Notes under the pieces: generated by a model
What the model saw: the letters and a program-made list of their open reading frames with translations, nothing else
Database searches by the model: none
Told to the model about the DNA's origin: nothing
Assembly: GCF_016920785.2 (NCBI RefSeq)
Contig: NW_024609879.1
Span: 16,932,078-16,996,077 of the forward strand
Reading direction: 5' to 3'
From: Ixodes scapularis
Taxonomy: Eukaryota; Arthropoda; Arachnida; Ixodida; Ixodidae
Length of the DNA: 64,000 nucleotides
Shown here: positions 11,310-22,800 of the stretch, piece after piece
Layout of the letters: every line of letters starts with the position of its first letter
Numbering within the stretch: the first letter of the stretch is position 1
Made by a program: the position numbers and the translations under genes

Positions 11310-11561
11310 TCAAAACTGGCTTTTCGATAACTCTGGCGCGAGGAACTCCAACTCTTTTGATGATAACACCAGAGAAGGCTCAGAAACATTCTTCGCGGCG
11401 TATTTGATCTTAAACGCCTCAATGATTTCTCGCCCACACTTATCTCTGTGTGTTTCAAGCACAGTGGTGTTTTCAAAGTTTGGGGTGCATTTGTGGCAGG
11501 TACGGGCACGCACGACTATGGGGTGAAATGAGTCCGATGATGCTTCTAAATGGAGCACCAT
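11310..11561 (-). pseudogene. Penelope-like C-terminal peptide, left arm copy
   Basis: This 83-codon frame reads outward on the minus strand: CHKCTPNFENTTVLETHRDK, then REIIEAFKIKYAAKNVSEPS and LVLSSKELEFLAPELSK. The Cys-x2-Cys start and the SEPSL-LSSKE-EFL end fit the tail of tick Penelope-like proteins. The RT and GIY-YIG catalytic parts are absent, so it is a fragment. Confidence 0.55.
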
Positions 11562-11810
11562 TTAGAAGTCACCAAGGCATCATCGGACTCATTTCACCCC
11601 ATAGTCGTGCATGCCCGTACCTGCCACAAATGCACCCCAAACTTTGAAAACATTACTGTGCTTGAAACACACAGAGATAAGTGTGGGCGAGAAATCATTG
11701 AGGCGTTTAAGATCAAATACGCCGCGAACAATCTTTCTGAGCCTTCTCTGGTGTTATCATCAAAAGAGTTGGAGTTCCTCGCGCCAGAGTTATCGAAAAG
11801 CCAGTTTTGA
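11550..11810 (+). pseudogene. Penelope-like C-terminal peptide, right arm copy
   Basis: This 86-codon mirror of the left-arm peptide differs in the shared part by only about four residues (Arg/His, Thr/Ile, Lys/Asn, Val/Leu). Equal arm length and this low divergence indicate a recent origin or gene conversion between the arms. The ATG lies in the spacer, so the start is probably not biological. Confidence 0.55.
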
Positions 11811-12727
11811 TCAATTATTTACCTTTCTTTTCTTCTTCCTTTTCCTCGTTTTCAGGGGATAATTTCCTTTCTTTTCTTCTTCCTTTTCCCCATTTATTCA
11901 GGGGTCAATTTCCGTATTGTTCTTCCTTTTCTCTTTTATTCAGGGGTTAATTTCCATTAATGTCCTATCGTTTCAATTTGGTCTTTTAAAAATTTTCGAG
12001 CAATTTAGTTTTAATTTATTTTAATTTATTTTATTTTAAATTTGAGCATTTACGTTTAATTTTTTGCTCTCTTTATTTCAATTCTTTGAAGCTCACGGTC
12101 GTAGTGTCATGGGCATTTCATAAATGTTCGTTGCTCATTGAAAGAACTGTGTGCGTCTGTGTTCGTCCTTCATGTGTTTTATTCTTTCTGTGTATTCCGC
12201 GCTTGACACATCTGCATTTGCTTTGTGGTGAAGATGCTTACAGTGTGAGGGCTGCGGCAAAGTAGTGACTGTATTACACATCTTGTGGAATTGCAGGCAC
12301 CTACATGAACAGCGACGGGCATGTTTTCCAGAACTTTTTAGATATCATCTCCCGTTTCGCACTGCCTTCCTTCACGGTGATCAACCTCTAGTCCCTTTTC
12401 GGCGCGTTTTAGAATTTCTTAAACTGGCTACATACACCGACTGTAACTTTTATTCATAAAATATATTACTCCCATTGTAGATATTTTAACATGGTGTAGA
12501 TTACGCATGGTCAGTGTGTAATCTTAAAATTCATAGACAGTAATTTTTTATACCCAAAGCTCATGTTTATGTGACACACGACTCATGTTCATAGTCTTAT
12601 TAGATCATCAGCTACTATAACTCTGTTTCTTCAACCCTTGTTTCTGCAATAGTTTATGCACTTGGCGCATTTTGGCCCTAATAGCTCTCGCGCCATAAAA
12701 CTCAAATCAATCAAATCAATCAATCAA

Positions 12728-13398
12728 GGTCGCTCTTGCGCGGAAGGCTACTCCGCTCAAGCGCCGATTCGGCGAATCATCACCACTCAACGATGGATGG
12801 CGTCGTGGCGCCGCGGGCACCACGACGGGGAAGACGAAGGCAATTTCCTTCAATTAAAAGCGTGCCATCCTCGACGGAGTGCGCATAGACGTAAAGAATG
12901 CCGTACACCGCCGGGGCCGTCGCAGCTGTCGATACGGTCCGTATCACTGATCTCAATGACAATTGCTGGATCGCGCATCCCCGCTCCGCGAGTACGGCCA
13001 CCGCACGGCCATCCTGGATGCCGTTTTTGTTTTTTCGTTGTTTTTCTTCTTTTTTTTTCGTTTTGCTAGCGTTGCAGAGGCCGGCTGCAGTGTGCTAAAG
13101 ACACGTTTTCTACTCGTTCGTCGTCATTCGCCGCAGACGTTCTTTAAGATCCTGTGTGAGGCGTTATACTTGTCGTTGAGAACACGTGGACATTTTTACG
13201 AAAGCGCAGTGCCGCAGTAAAGAACAACAACTCGTGGAAAGCAAGTTTCGCCGGTCTCGCGGCGTAGTCAAAGCTTCCTTGGCATGCCGAAGTGCTGTGT
13301 CTCTGTGCGTTCGCGCGCTTGGACACCGACCAAGAATCGACGCCGTGTGGATGTTTTTTGCGAGTGCAATGTCCGTGAAAAGCCGTATGTAAAGGCGC
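12728..13398. other. Intergenic, no gene seen
   Basis: This is moderately GC-rich DNA with overlapping short frames on both strands and a T-rich run at 13030-13065. No domain or splice structure is recognised. Confidence 0.5.
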
Positions 13399-13980
13399 AC
13401 GACTGTGTGCAGCGTTGCCCACAGAGGGTGCATTTCTTTTTGTAAAATTTTCAGAGAACGAATTTACCTGGGGAAACAGTAAAGAAAGAAAAAGGTTCAG
13501 CTCCTATGGAAATGCAGCGACGCCACCGGTCTTCAAACAACACGGCGCCGTTTCGCACGGGAGACAAGAGATGGCGCAACGAACGCCACCAACGAACGAG
13601 CATAAGGCGCCGAGAGACGGCGTTTTTAGCAGACAATCTTTTCGACTCGAAAGCAGCGCGCGTTCCGCAGGCGGCGACAGTCGCAGAAACAAAAACAGGC
13701 GCGGTAACAACAAGGAAGTGCAGTTCCTTGTCTGCTAAAGACGCCGGCTCTCAGCGTCGTATGCTCGTTCGTTGGCGGCAGTTGGCGTCGCGACCGCTTG
13801 CGCCATCTCTTGTCTCCCGTGCGAAACGGCGCCGTGTTGTTTGAAGACCGGTGGCTTCGCTGCGTTTCTATAGGAGCTAAGCCTTTTTCTTTCTTTACTT
13901 TTTCCTCGGGTAAATTCGCTCTTTAAAATTTTACAAAAAAAAAAAAAGCACCATCTGTGGGCAACGCTGCACAAAGTCGT
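13399..13980. mobile_element. Long-hairpin miniature element, about 0.58 kb
   Basis: The ends ACGACTGTGTGCAGCGTTGC (13399) and GCAACGCTGCACAAAGTCGT (ending 13980) are inverted. The pairing continues inward for about 200 bp on each side (for example CGCACGGGAGACAAGAGATG against its complement near 13805-13825). The central part is unpaired. It is a foldback-like MITE with no transposase. Confidence 0.8.
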
Positions 13981-13992
13981 AGCGTGATAGGC

Positions 13993-14317
13993 CAGTGGTT
14001 CTCAAATGGGGGTCCGCGGACCCTTTGGGGTCCCCGAAGGCATTCTAGGGGTCCGCGAAGCTCAGCCTCATCGAGCCCGGAAATAAAAGTTGTCTTTTCT
14101 CAGATTCAGAAGAAACGTTCCAATTTTCGGGTGCCTTTTCTCGTGTATGTGCCAATTAAAGAGGTCTACTTCACACTAGCCCTTGGTTATATCCATTTAT
14201 TAGATCATTATTATATTTAACCTATACCTTTCCTCCCCTCTCACCTCGAACGGGGTCCTCCATCATCTCGGCCGATCCACCAGGGGTCCGCGAAACATCA
14301 ATGGTTGAGAACCACTG
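13993..14317. mobile_element. hAT-type MITE, 325 bp
   Basis: It begins CAGTGGTTCTCAAATGGG and ends ATGGTTGAGAACCACTG, the classic hAT terminal repeat. Subterminal GGGGTCCGCG motifs are present at both ends. Flanking 8-mers do not match well, so the target duplication has decayed or was altered by the neighbours. Confidence 0.85.
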
Positions 14318-14320
14318 GCG

Positions 14321-14954
14321 TTAAAGGGATACTACAACGAAATTTCGGCGCTCATTTTTTAGTCTATATGTGTTCAAAAAAGCACCATCAAATCGAACAT
14401 ACCAATATCTTGTTAAAAAAGTCACGAAAAGGAATTTTAAAATGAATTAAACGATTAGCAAAGAGCACCTGGTGGATGTCGCTAACGCCTCGCTTGTAAT
14501 GCGCGTCTAGCAACATTGGCAGCTAGTGACGGAGGTTGACTCACCTCCGGCCACGACGAGAGAAGAGGGGCAGGAGGAACTCCCCTCTTCCCGAGAATGC
14601 CTTTTGTGTGTCACAGAAGTTGCTATTGTCCCCCTACAAGATTATAGAAGATTAACCCGTCACTCAAAATTTGTACAAAAGCAGCCGCTTCGGTGGCTGG
14701 AACGACTAGGCCATCCTCTCGACGTCAGCCTCGCCGTAGCTTTGCTCGTCTTGAGACGATTGCGTTGGATGTCACGTGGTCTCCGCTGGGCCTTCTCCGA
14801 GCGCTTGCCAGAGTGGGCCGTTTATAACGAAAAATACAGCCACCAGGCTCAAAATACAAACGTGCGATTGTCATTTACGGATATTGGGGATCATATTCAA
14901 CCTATTTTTGAACACGACGGGAATATTTCAAATTTCGTTGAAGTATCCCTTTAA
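14321..14954. mobile_element. TTAA-type MITE, 634 bp
   Basis: It is bounded by TTAA at both ends, with inverted termini TTAAAGGGATACTACAACG and CGTTGAAGTATCCCTTTAA. A TTAA target duplication fits piggyBac-like mobilisation. The 142-codon frame inside has no recognised domain. Confidence 0.85.
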
Positions 14955-15170
14955 GAAACCGAATTTTGCGGCCGATTTAAAGAGCCTGGCGTCTCCTTGA
15001 ATCACCCTGTATATCATAATCCCCATTACTTTCATCTTGTATATTTCATCATATCATAATCACCATCACTAGACGCGCACGGGCCGCTGCCTTTCTGTGG
15101 TGCCCTTATTATTTTTAATATTACTATCTGGTTTCGACCGCTAGGACTAAATTTTGGCGTTCAGTAATGC

Positions 15171-15702
15171 CAACGTTACTAAAACACTCAGTTGGAAAAC
15201 TCGCCGTCGAAACCTGAGCCGGTGGCGTCCACCGAGACCGAGCAAAATGCGACAACAGCGCCACTCTTTATCGTTTGTCTGTACTGTGGTCACCTTGAGC
15301 TTTTTGAAAGCCTGTTTTGCGTAAAAACAAACGGAAAAGACTCTTTTTGTATAAAATTTATTGTAGTTTTGTATCAAATGAAGGGAGCGTGATGTTTTTA
15401 TAATCTTTAGTTTGCAAGGTTTTGCGGAACAATTAATATTGTTTTTATACAACCATGCCTCAGCGGTCCTTTCAGGTAGCGCGTCCTGACCTAGGTAGGT
15501 TTTAACTTCGGTAGTTCGACGCGGCGCGTCCGCCGGGGAGACGGGGGTGGCACCTCTGTAACCTTGCAGTTCCTCGAGTGGCCGCTGCAGGAGAGATGGT
15601 GGCGTTGTGTTCGTCATTAGCTCGGTGCTCGGAGACAGATCGGGGCCACTTTTTCAAAGCTCTCTATGGGAGATTCCCAAACTGAGTGTTTTAGTAACGT
15701 TG
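15171..15702. mobile_element. Inverted-repeat element with perfect 8-bp target duplication
   Basis: The termini CAACGTTACTAAAACACTC and GAGTGTTTTAGTAACGTTG are inverted and the pairing continues to about 25 bp. AGTAATGC flanks the element on both sides (15163-15170 and 15703-15710). The 8-bp duplication fits hAT- or P-like transposases, but the terminal sequence is not the usual hAT CAG-GGTTCTCAA. No transposase is encoded. Confidence 0.85.
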
Positions 15703-15710
15703 AGTAATGC

Positions 15711-16440
15711 ATATTTAATTTTTTTTTTCAGTAAAAAGAATTAAAAAAAAAATTAAGTGTCTTGAGGAGCCACCCTGTACAATTTTTTTTAAAGTACTTA
15801 CCAACATTGTGATGGACCCAAACAATACTGCATATTTACGATAAATTGATACAAAAAAAAAGAAACAGAAAAAAAATATGTTTGGGCATTGCTTTAATAT
15901 AGGGGCAATGACCTTTTAACTACGCCCCGTTTTGCTTCGCAGTAGTGCTTCGTGACATTTAGATTTTAGAGGCACATACACTATGGATTTTTGTACAGCT
16001 TTCATAAAATGCGGCTGAATAGTGCACAATGCGCTGTAACTGCCGCAAGAATGACAATATCCTTGATCCCACGGGCTTCGGTTATAGCGGTTTCGTTTGC
16101 CTCCCGTCCACCAGAACCATTAACTTCTAAGAAAACGAAAACATCAAACAACAACAACAACATGAAATCAAATAGTAAACTTCGTCAGTTTAAACAGTTG
16201 AATACTGTAGGCGGGAAGTTTACTGACCAGATTTTTGAAACAGAATCTAGCAGCGCATTCAACCGAAACCGAAACTGTCATCCAGGTCGTTGGCACACAA
16301 ATCCTCCATGCCTGGAAAGTAATCCTACTAATGCAATACGAATATTGTTTTAAAAAAATATAAAAAAGTCGGAAATAAAATTAAAGTAATAATTACCTCG
16401 TCAATGTAAACTTAATAAAAAAAAAATGTTAAAGAAAAAA
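15711..16440. other. Intergenic, upstream of PACS; no gene seen
   Basis: This is A/T-rich DNA with T and A runs. A 120-codon frame at 15991-16353 shows no domain and has a strongly simple Asn/Lys/Thr composition, so it is treated as chance. Confidence 0.5.
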
Positions 16441-16736
16441 GAAAAGTAATACAACGAGCTTCCGTTGGTGGAGTCTTCGGCGGTTTCGAGCCGTCAGGTG
16501 TTTTGTTTTCGTTTTTGCAATTTGCGTCCTCCGGTCCTCCGCGTGTGATCCTCAGCTGCATGGGTTCCCGATGATCGTCTCGGTGATCTGGGAGAGCCCG
16601 GCATCGTGGTGCAAAAGTGCGCCACCCTGAGCCCGGTGTGCTGGCGCTCGCCGATTCCCGCCGCCCCACCGACCGTGGATACCGCCCCCCGTGCGCCCAA
16701 AGGTGTTTCGTTTAGGCTTACTCTTTGTCCGAAGCC
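16441..16736 (+). promoter_or_regulatory. GC-rich 5' region / 5' UTR of PACS
   Basis: Base composition changes sharply from A/T-rich DNA to a CpG-rich stretch just upstream of the PACS ATG, and it stays GC-rich to about 17150. This fits a CpG-type promoter and 5' UTR. An in-frame TAG at 16713-16715 lies 21 bases before the ATG, so the reading frame cannot extend upstream without another splice. I see no clear TATA box, and the transcription start cannot be placed from sequence alone. Confidence 0.45.
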
Positions 16737-16846
16737 ATGGGCGACAAGTCGTCCAACAAACCCTCGGCGGTGTTCGTCAAGCCCGTGCCCATGAAACTGT
16801 TCGCGGCCTGGGAGGTGGACAAGACGACGCCCAACTGCATCCCCAG
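16737..16846 (+). CDS. PACS: PACS coding exon 1
   Basis: The start codon sits in a strong context (GCCATGG), with an in-frame stop 21 bases upstream. It encodes residues 1-36 plus two bases of codon 37: MGDKSSNKPSAVFVKP then VPMKLFAAWEVDKTTPNCIP. The second half is the opening of the PACS N-terminal domain. The donor is AG|GTAACG at 16847, phase 2. Vertebrate PACS1 has a longer Ala/Gln-rich N-terminus; here the domain begins almost at once. Intron 1 is 18,429 bp. Confidence 0.93.
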
Positions 16847-19800
16847 GTAACGGTCGGCGTCGCTGCGTCGCCGCCGCCGCCGACGTGACTGATGACACAC
16901 GCCCGCGTTGAGTCACCCGGACCCCGACAAACGCGCTCAAACGATCCCTTGCCAGTGCGCGGCTTCGATAACGAAGCAAAATTCGTCCGTTTTTGCGAGA
17001 ATTTGAAGCGTGAACGAGCTCGCTAGTGGAGTGATGGCGCGGTTTCTCACGAGCGCGTTGCGTGTAGTCTGACTCGTGCGTTCCTCGTTTAGTGATTTTG
17101 TTTTGATTCCTTCGTGTTCGCGGAAACCGTCTGCAGAAGCCAGGGATCTTGGGGTTGTTTCCCGACCCTACCCGCATTTGATTTGGATGAGCATCGTACC
17201 GGCGTGTGTTCGTGTTCTGCGTGATAAATACCCCAAGCTAGCAGTGCTGCTGTACTGGCGAAATTGCTCATCCACAGCTGACACACCAGACGCCCATACT
17301 AACATCCCGATGTTTAAGCGTGTTCACAATTATTGAAATCGTCGGTGGAGCCCTTGCGAATAGCCGTGGTCCGCACCGATCCTTGAAAACAAAAAAGCAC
17401 ACACAAAAAAAAACAAAAAAAAACGCATAAACGAAGAGATTTTACACGTAGTATACAGTTGGGCGAGTTGGTATAGATTGAACTAGATTCAGTACAGTGC
17501 GCTTTTCTGTCGTCTACGTGTTCCTCTTCTCTGTCCCTGGCCTTTTGTACGGAACTGTAGCTATGTTTAGATCGTACACGGAAGCAGACGGCTGTTCTGG
17601 GTGAGCGTTTTGGAGAAGGTATTTGATGAAAATCTGTAGGGATACAGAATAGGTGCCTCGTGTGAGCTAGGGATGGGGCAGTTTCTTGGGGAGCACTCGC
17701 TGCAGAGTCCCTGCATTTTGGCTTCTCGTGAAGCTTGCAGTGAATGGAACCATCCTTCCATCGAAGGAACGCAGTGTAGCATTACTTTGCTACATTTACG
17801 TGTGATGGGGACACAAGTCACATGGTGCAAAGATTTTTAAGGTGTGTCAAATGTGTGAGTCTTAAAGCAGCTCGGACAACAGAAAAAACTAATTCCGTAG
17901 GTGAGAGGAAACAACATTGCATGAACTAAGGGTGCACCCAGCTCTTACTTAGAATTCATCTGGAGCTTGCCTTCTTCAACGTTTTTATATTGGTATGCAT
18001 CATAGCCTATGCTCCATTTTTGCATAGATTGGCATAGATTGGTCATTCAACCCCTAGTTATAATGCATACTGCATTGTAGGGTCCTGTGTGTTTGGCTAT
18101 GCCCATAATGTTTTTGTAAAGTGCAACGAAACTGGCAAAAAAACTCACGTCTTGCCTGCAGGGTCTACATTAGGTTTACAAAGAAGGGTTTCTTTTAGTT
18201 AAGTCTCCAACCCTGTAAGTAGCCAAAACCTCAAAACTTTGGCTTAGAACAATGTTTCGAAGCAAATAATGCTACGAGCATAGGATAGCATATTTGTGCT
18301 CGTAATGAACACTCGAGTTTAGCTCGCTACAACAAAGCAGGTTGCACCAGAGCTTCTCGCCAGCAGGGTGATGGTAGCAAACACGTTTTGTTCATTCTTT
18401 TCTGCTTTTGTGCTCGTCATTCTGGCATTTACGTCATCAACAATATTGATTGGGGGCATCTCAAATAATGAGCGACATTGTTCTGGCTTCAGACCAAAAA
18501 TTTGGTTTAGCCCCTTAACTGCCGATAACGGGATATCTCGTCACGTTGGTCCTTCGTCGCATCTACCGATGACGTGATAACCCATCATGACACTTTTTGG
18601 CTGATAAAGAGAAATTTCCCAAGGTTTATTTGGGTTAAATGTTAGTTTACTCAATGTTTGGCACTCTGAGCATACTCTGAAACATTTCAAGCTTGTTTTG
18701 ATTTAAATCTACCAAATATAGAGTGATTTTAAGAGCTGGAAAGCAAAGCCAAGTTTTAAAAATGGCTACCTCCCCATGTTCAGCCATCCTTGGGATGAAT
18801 AAGTTGGAGCACCATTTCTTCAATTCATTCTGAGTTGAGTGATGATAAATGGCTCCTGTAAGAGGAGAGTGAGGACCACCTCGACCTGACCAAGTGCTCC
18901 ATTGTGGAAAGTGGAATCAATGCAACCGATGTTATGAAACAAGCTCAAAATGCTGAGCAATTCATGGACAGACTAGCCTAAAGCTTCAAATTCAAGTTTC
19001 TGGTGTTTTGTTTAGATAAAGGATAAGTGTAAAATCTTTTAAATATATCAATACATTGTTAAAAATAAATTAAGGTGCTCATATGCAGGGTCAGCAAATA
19101 ATTTAAAACAAGGCCTGGCAGTACTCATCTTGATCAAAAAGAAATACCTTGAAACAACATAAGCTAAAACAAATTCAGCAGTTTTCAAGCATTTTTGGTA
19201 AAAATAATGGGAAGCTATGGAGTGAACGCTAAATAGCCGACATTATAGTGAAGAAACAACCTTTGCATCATGTGCGCTATGAAAAGACAAAACTTTTAAG
19301 CCTACATTGTCACACACTAGAGTCTGACAAATGTTGAGCACATCAGTTAAAGGGACTCTGACACCCCCCAAAAAAATTTGTTTATGTTTTACCAGGCGAT
19401 CTATTAGGGTGTCAGAAGACTGCCCAATCAATATTTTGCTGCAGCGTCATATATACTTTTAATAAAGTAAAAAAAAATGCAACTGCTCGAAACTGAAACC
19501 GAAACTGAACTGGGGAGGAAGAAGAAATATAGAGAAGGAGAAAGCTACCGGAAGCCACGTGGCTGTGCTACTTTTTTTCTTTTTCAATCAACATATTTGC
19601 AGCTTTTTAAAAGCCACAAGAAATGGGTATCATATTTTCTGTCTATTCTTAGTATTTAGTGTGTGCCTTCAATGGGACCCACGATTTTGGTTATCTTTGG
19701 TGGTTGTGTCTGAACCATAGAAAAGGGCACGTGACCACGGAGAAGAGAGTGAGCGCGACTCAAGCCAGCCAATTCTCGATTGGCTATTTTCAGGTGGAAA

Positions 19801-22800
19801 GAAAACAAATTTGGAGCCGCAAATTGTGTTCTGGGTAGTTGGGCTCTCTTATGTCATGTACAAGTAAAAACCTTGGTGAGCATAAACACCCTGTCAGTGT
19901 CCCTTTAATAGGGCAGTGAAACAATATTGGCTCTGACTGTTGTACACCTTGGACAAGCCTAGTGGCACACAAGTATAGCACTTGCAAGCAATGCAAGTGC
20001 TTGATAGACCCAGAAGCTTCCTTGTTGGGGTGTAATTTCAAGAGTAGGAGTTTAGTCTCTTCTTTAAGTCCCTTCTATGCAAGGTATGCAACATAGCCTC
20101 GGAGAATGGCCCTAGAATATTGATAGTCAAATGTGGCTCTTTGATTGGACACAGGCAATGTGCCAATGACCTTGTCTCCAAAGCCCATTTGCAGACATCC
20201 CAAGAGGCCCATAATTTATTGTGCACACAAAGCGTAGCATTCTCCTTCATCATATACTATGTGACACCAAATAGAAAAGGAGGGTAGCATAGTTGTGCTG
20301 CCCTCACCTGCCTTGCCTCTGTCGTCTGCTACAGCCGGTTCTATGCGGCTAGTTCCCAAAGTCCCTTGTGGCACCACGGAGAACCCTGCAGGTTTTACAA
20401 TGGGTCTACTGCTGCAAAGACGCGTCAAATTTAAAGACTACTTGGGTGCAGCACATGCTTTATGCTTTGCTAGCCTCACCATGGGGCTATGATGAACACT
20501 GGTGGCATATAATCAGCACCAGATTATGTGGTATACACATACCACATGATCATAACATAAAAAGTGCTTGAAGTCAAGTGCAAAGAAACAAAGCCAATGC
20601 AGTTGAAGTGAAGTTGTACCTATGTCATATACAAAGCACTTGAAATGCAGTAATTTTGATGTCCATTCAAAGTAAAGTACCTTTCCAACAAAGCCTGGCA
20701 GTAAGGCTTGAACAGTGCTTTTTTTGTGGCTAGTTCTGGAGTTTTTTTGTTGTAACTTGAGAGGATTATAACTTTCTGTTAATCCATGTTTGGTTTAGTA
20801 TGTACTTTTTTTTCCTGGAGAGAGGGTTGAGAGCAAGCAGAGAGCAATGGTCTGCTCCGTGCTCGGTCTATGCTAAAGCGTGCAAGAACAAACACAATTC
20901 ACCTTTTCACATTTTACTAAACTGATTGTCTCATTGCATAATTAAATATTCTACTTGTAGAAATTCGCTGTTGGGGAGAGTTAACATTATGGGGGAGGGG
21001 GCAGTCAAACGCTTTGAGAAGCTCTTGACATTAAGTCATTTGTGCAATCTTGTTGCTTTAGTGTCGTCCTATTTTGCTGACCTAATTAAGTTTATTTTGG
21101 AATGTTTGCTGAACTCTGGTCCTTTTAGAAGTCTGAAATTAGTGAATGGTTGCAATAAGTTCCTTGTCATTATCAGTCTTCATTGTGATGAGCAAAAACA
21201 AAGCTTGTCTTAATTTAACTCAGCAGTTGGCATTTCCAGCTAGACAGACTGAGTGACGACGGTCAAAACAATAATTTCACTAAAGTATTATGGAAAATCT
21301 GCAAAAAGTTTGAAGTTCCGACATTTTTTGTTTGCGTCAAGAATAAAATAGGAGAGGTTGCCTTATAGATGGATTGAGCTAGCGGATAGAAATCCAAAGC
21401 GCTCAGCCTGTCTTGGTCAAGAGTGCTGCAAATTATTTTCTAGACAGCGAGAGTTCCCTGTTGCAGTCTTCTAGTAGATGATGTGATACTTCACAGTACT
21501 TTGTTGTAAGAATCTCCGAGCCACTTGAAACCTGTGGCTTTCTCCAGGAAAGGGTTTAGTTGAAAAATTGTAATCGTGTTGTGGGTATGTCGGCTCCAAC
21601 TGTCGTCTGATGTCTCAGCTGTAGATGAGCAATTTATCCAGTGCAGTATGAGTGCTAGCCTGTGGCCATTAATGTGCACTGTGCAGTGCACATTAAAGGG
21701 ACACTGACAGGGTATTTATGCTCGCCGAGGTTTTTAATTGTACGTGACATATGAGAGCTCAACTACCCAGAACAGAATTTGCGGCTCGAAATTAGGTTTC
21801 TTTCTACCCGAAAACCGCCGATCAAGAACTGGCTGGTTTGAGTCTCGCTCACTCTCTTTTCCGCGGTCACGGGCCGTTTTCTAAGGTATCGATGCGACCA
21901 CCAAATTTAATCAAAGTCGTGGGTCACTGAAAGCACACACTCAATATTAAAAATAGAAAAAAAATATGAAACCCATTTTTTGTGGCTTCTAAAAAGCTGC
22001 AAATACGTTGATTGAAAAAAAAGTTCCACAGACAACCGGAAGCATTCTGTGCGTGCGTCGTTTCGCGTATCGTGGGACTCACAGGGACGGCGATGGCAGG
22101 GGACGACAGGCGTGGGACCTCTATTTCAGAACTGTCGTTCGCGGTACCGGCGAATTTTGTCTGCCTTTAAAAGAGAAATTTGGGACTGGTCAAAAGAATT
22201 GGTATTCATCCCGTACGACACGCCCGACCACCAAGCCGATTTGCACGAAGACGTCGCCGAGCCGTCGCTCCCTTCTTATGGCTGAAGACATCGCTCGCGC
22301 AAACGTCAAGCGCGACGTGTCTACTTCGAGTTGAATATGCACGCGTACGATTTCTTTACTAGGTGAGAATGTCGCCAATGCGTGGTGCATCCCGACTTCG
22401 ACCCTAGTATCGTCATGCCCCAGTAGCTCGGTGGGAAAGACGTCCCCTTCACACGCGGTAGGACCGGGTTCAAATCCCATTAAAACCTTTTTTTTTTTTT
22501 TTTTCAAGTATTTTCTGATCTCTACATTTCTTTTTTTTTTTTACAATTATTACTGAAGAAACATACAAAAAAATATATAAGAAACAAATGTTGTGGACGG
22601 CACGTCGCTGAATTAAATGGTATGGGATTTCCTTTTTGACACCTGCGAACTCAATGTAATCACTTTCCACAAAATGCAAGGAGCATATAAATCAGGTAGC
22701 GTCCGCTTTCCGAGGTGCCTGTAAATGGTCTACAGGAATTGCAGCCAGCCATTGGTCCCGATCCCGTTGATCTTTCGGAAACTCTGTCGCACAATGCCAC

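Larger units (their letters stand above)
10892..12197. mobile_element. Palindromic insert of two head-to-head Penelope-like 3' fragments
   Basis: Arms 10923-11543 and 11577-12197 are both 621 bp and nearly identical reverse complements, joined by a 33-base spacer with its own small hairpin. CGCGCTTGACA occurs on both sides (10881-10891 and 12198-12208), which looks like an 11-bp target-site duplication. The left side carries 31 extra bases (10892-10922) not repeated at the right. Each arm encodes the same C-terminal peptide reading outward, followed by the same A/T- and TTCTT-rich 3' sequence. The peptide resembles the end of Penelope-like polyproteins after the GIY-YIG domain; the class is inferred from memory. 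Confidence 0.75.
9544..12727 (+). pseudogene. Broken I-clade non-LTR retrotransposon (RT end, RNase H, zinc-knuckle tail)
   Basis: Fragments of one polyprotein are spread over three frames. The RT end (9551-10051) has GHKFLGVVFDKKPSFLAHIK and GAIVYGSARESVLKMLDPV. The RNase H domain (about 10309-10677) has YTDGA, a Glu in TAELYGI, an Asp in LFVDSQSAL and WVPSHAGIIGNEGADKLA. A Cys/His tail (12200-12459) reads RLTHLHLLCGEDAYSVRAAA, then VLHILWNCRHLHEQRR in another frame. The 3' tail is (ATCA)n at about 12694-12727. Frameshifts near 9600, 9780, 10320 and 12255 and stops kill it. A 1306-bp insert (10892-12197) splits it between RLT and HLHLLCGED. The 5' part is missing at the junction with the neighbouring element. 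Confidence 0.85.

Noticed and set aside
16494..17177. 227-codon minus-strand frame
   Set aside because: It is antisense to PACS exon 1 and its GC-rich flank; Arg-rich composition is typical of the reverse of a CpG-rich exon.
22418..22504. Functional tRNA gene
   Set aside because: A and B boxes are present but a complete cloverleaf is not, and a T run plus surrounding mobile DNA indicate a SINE.
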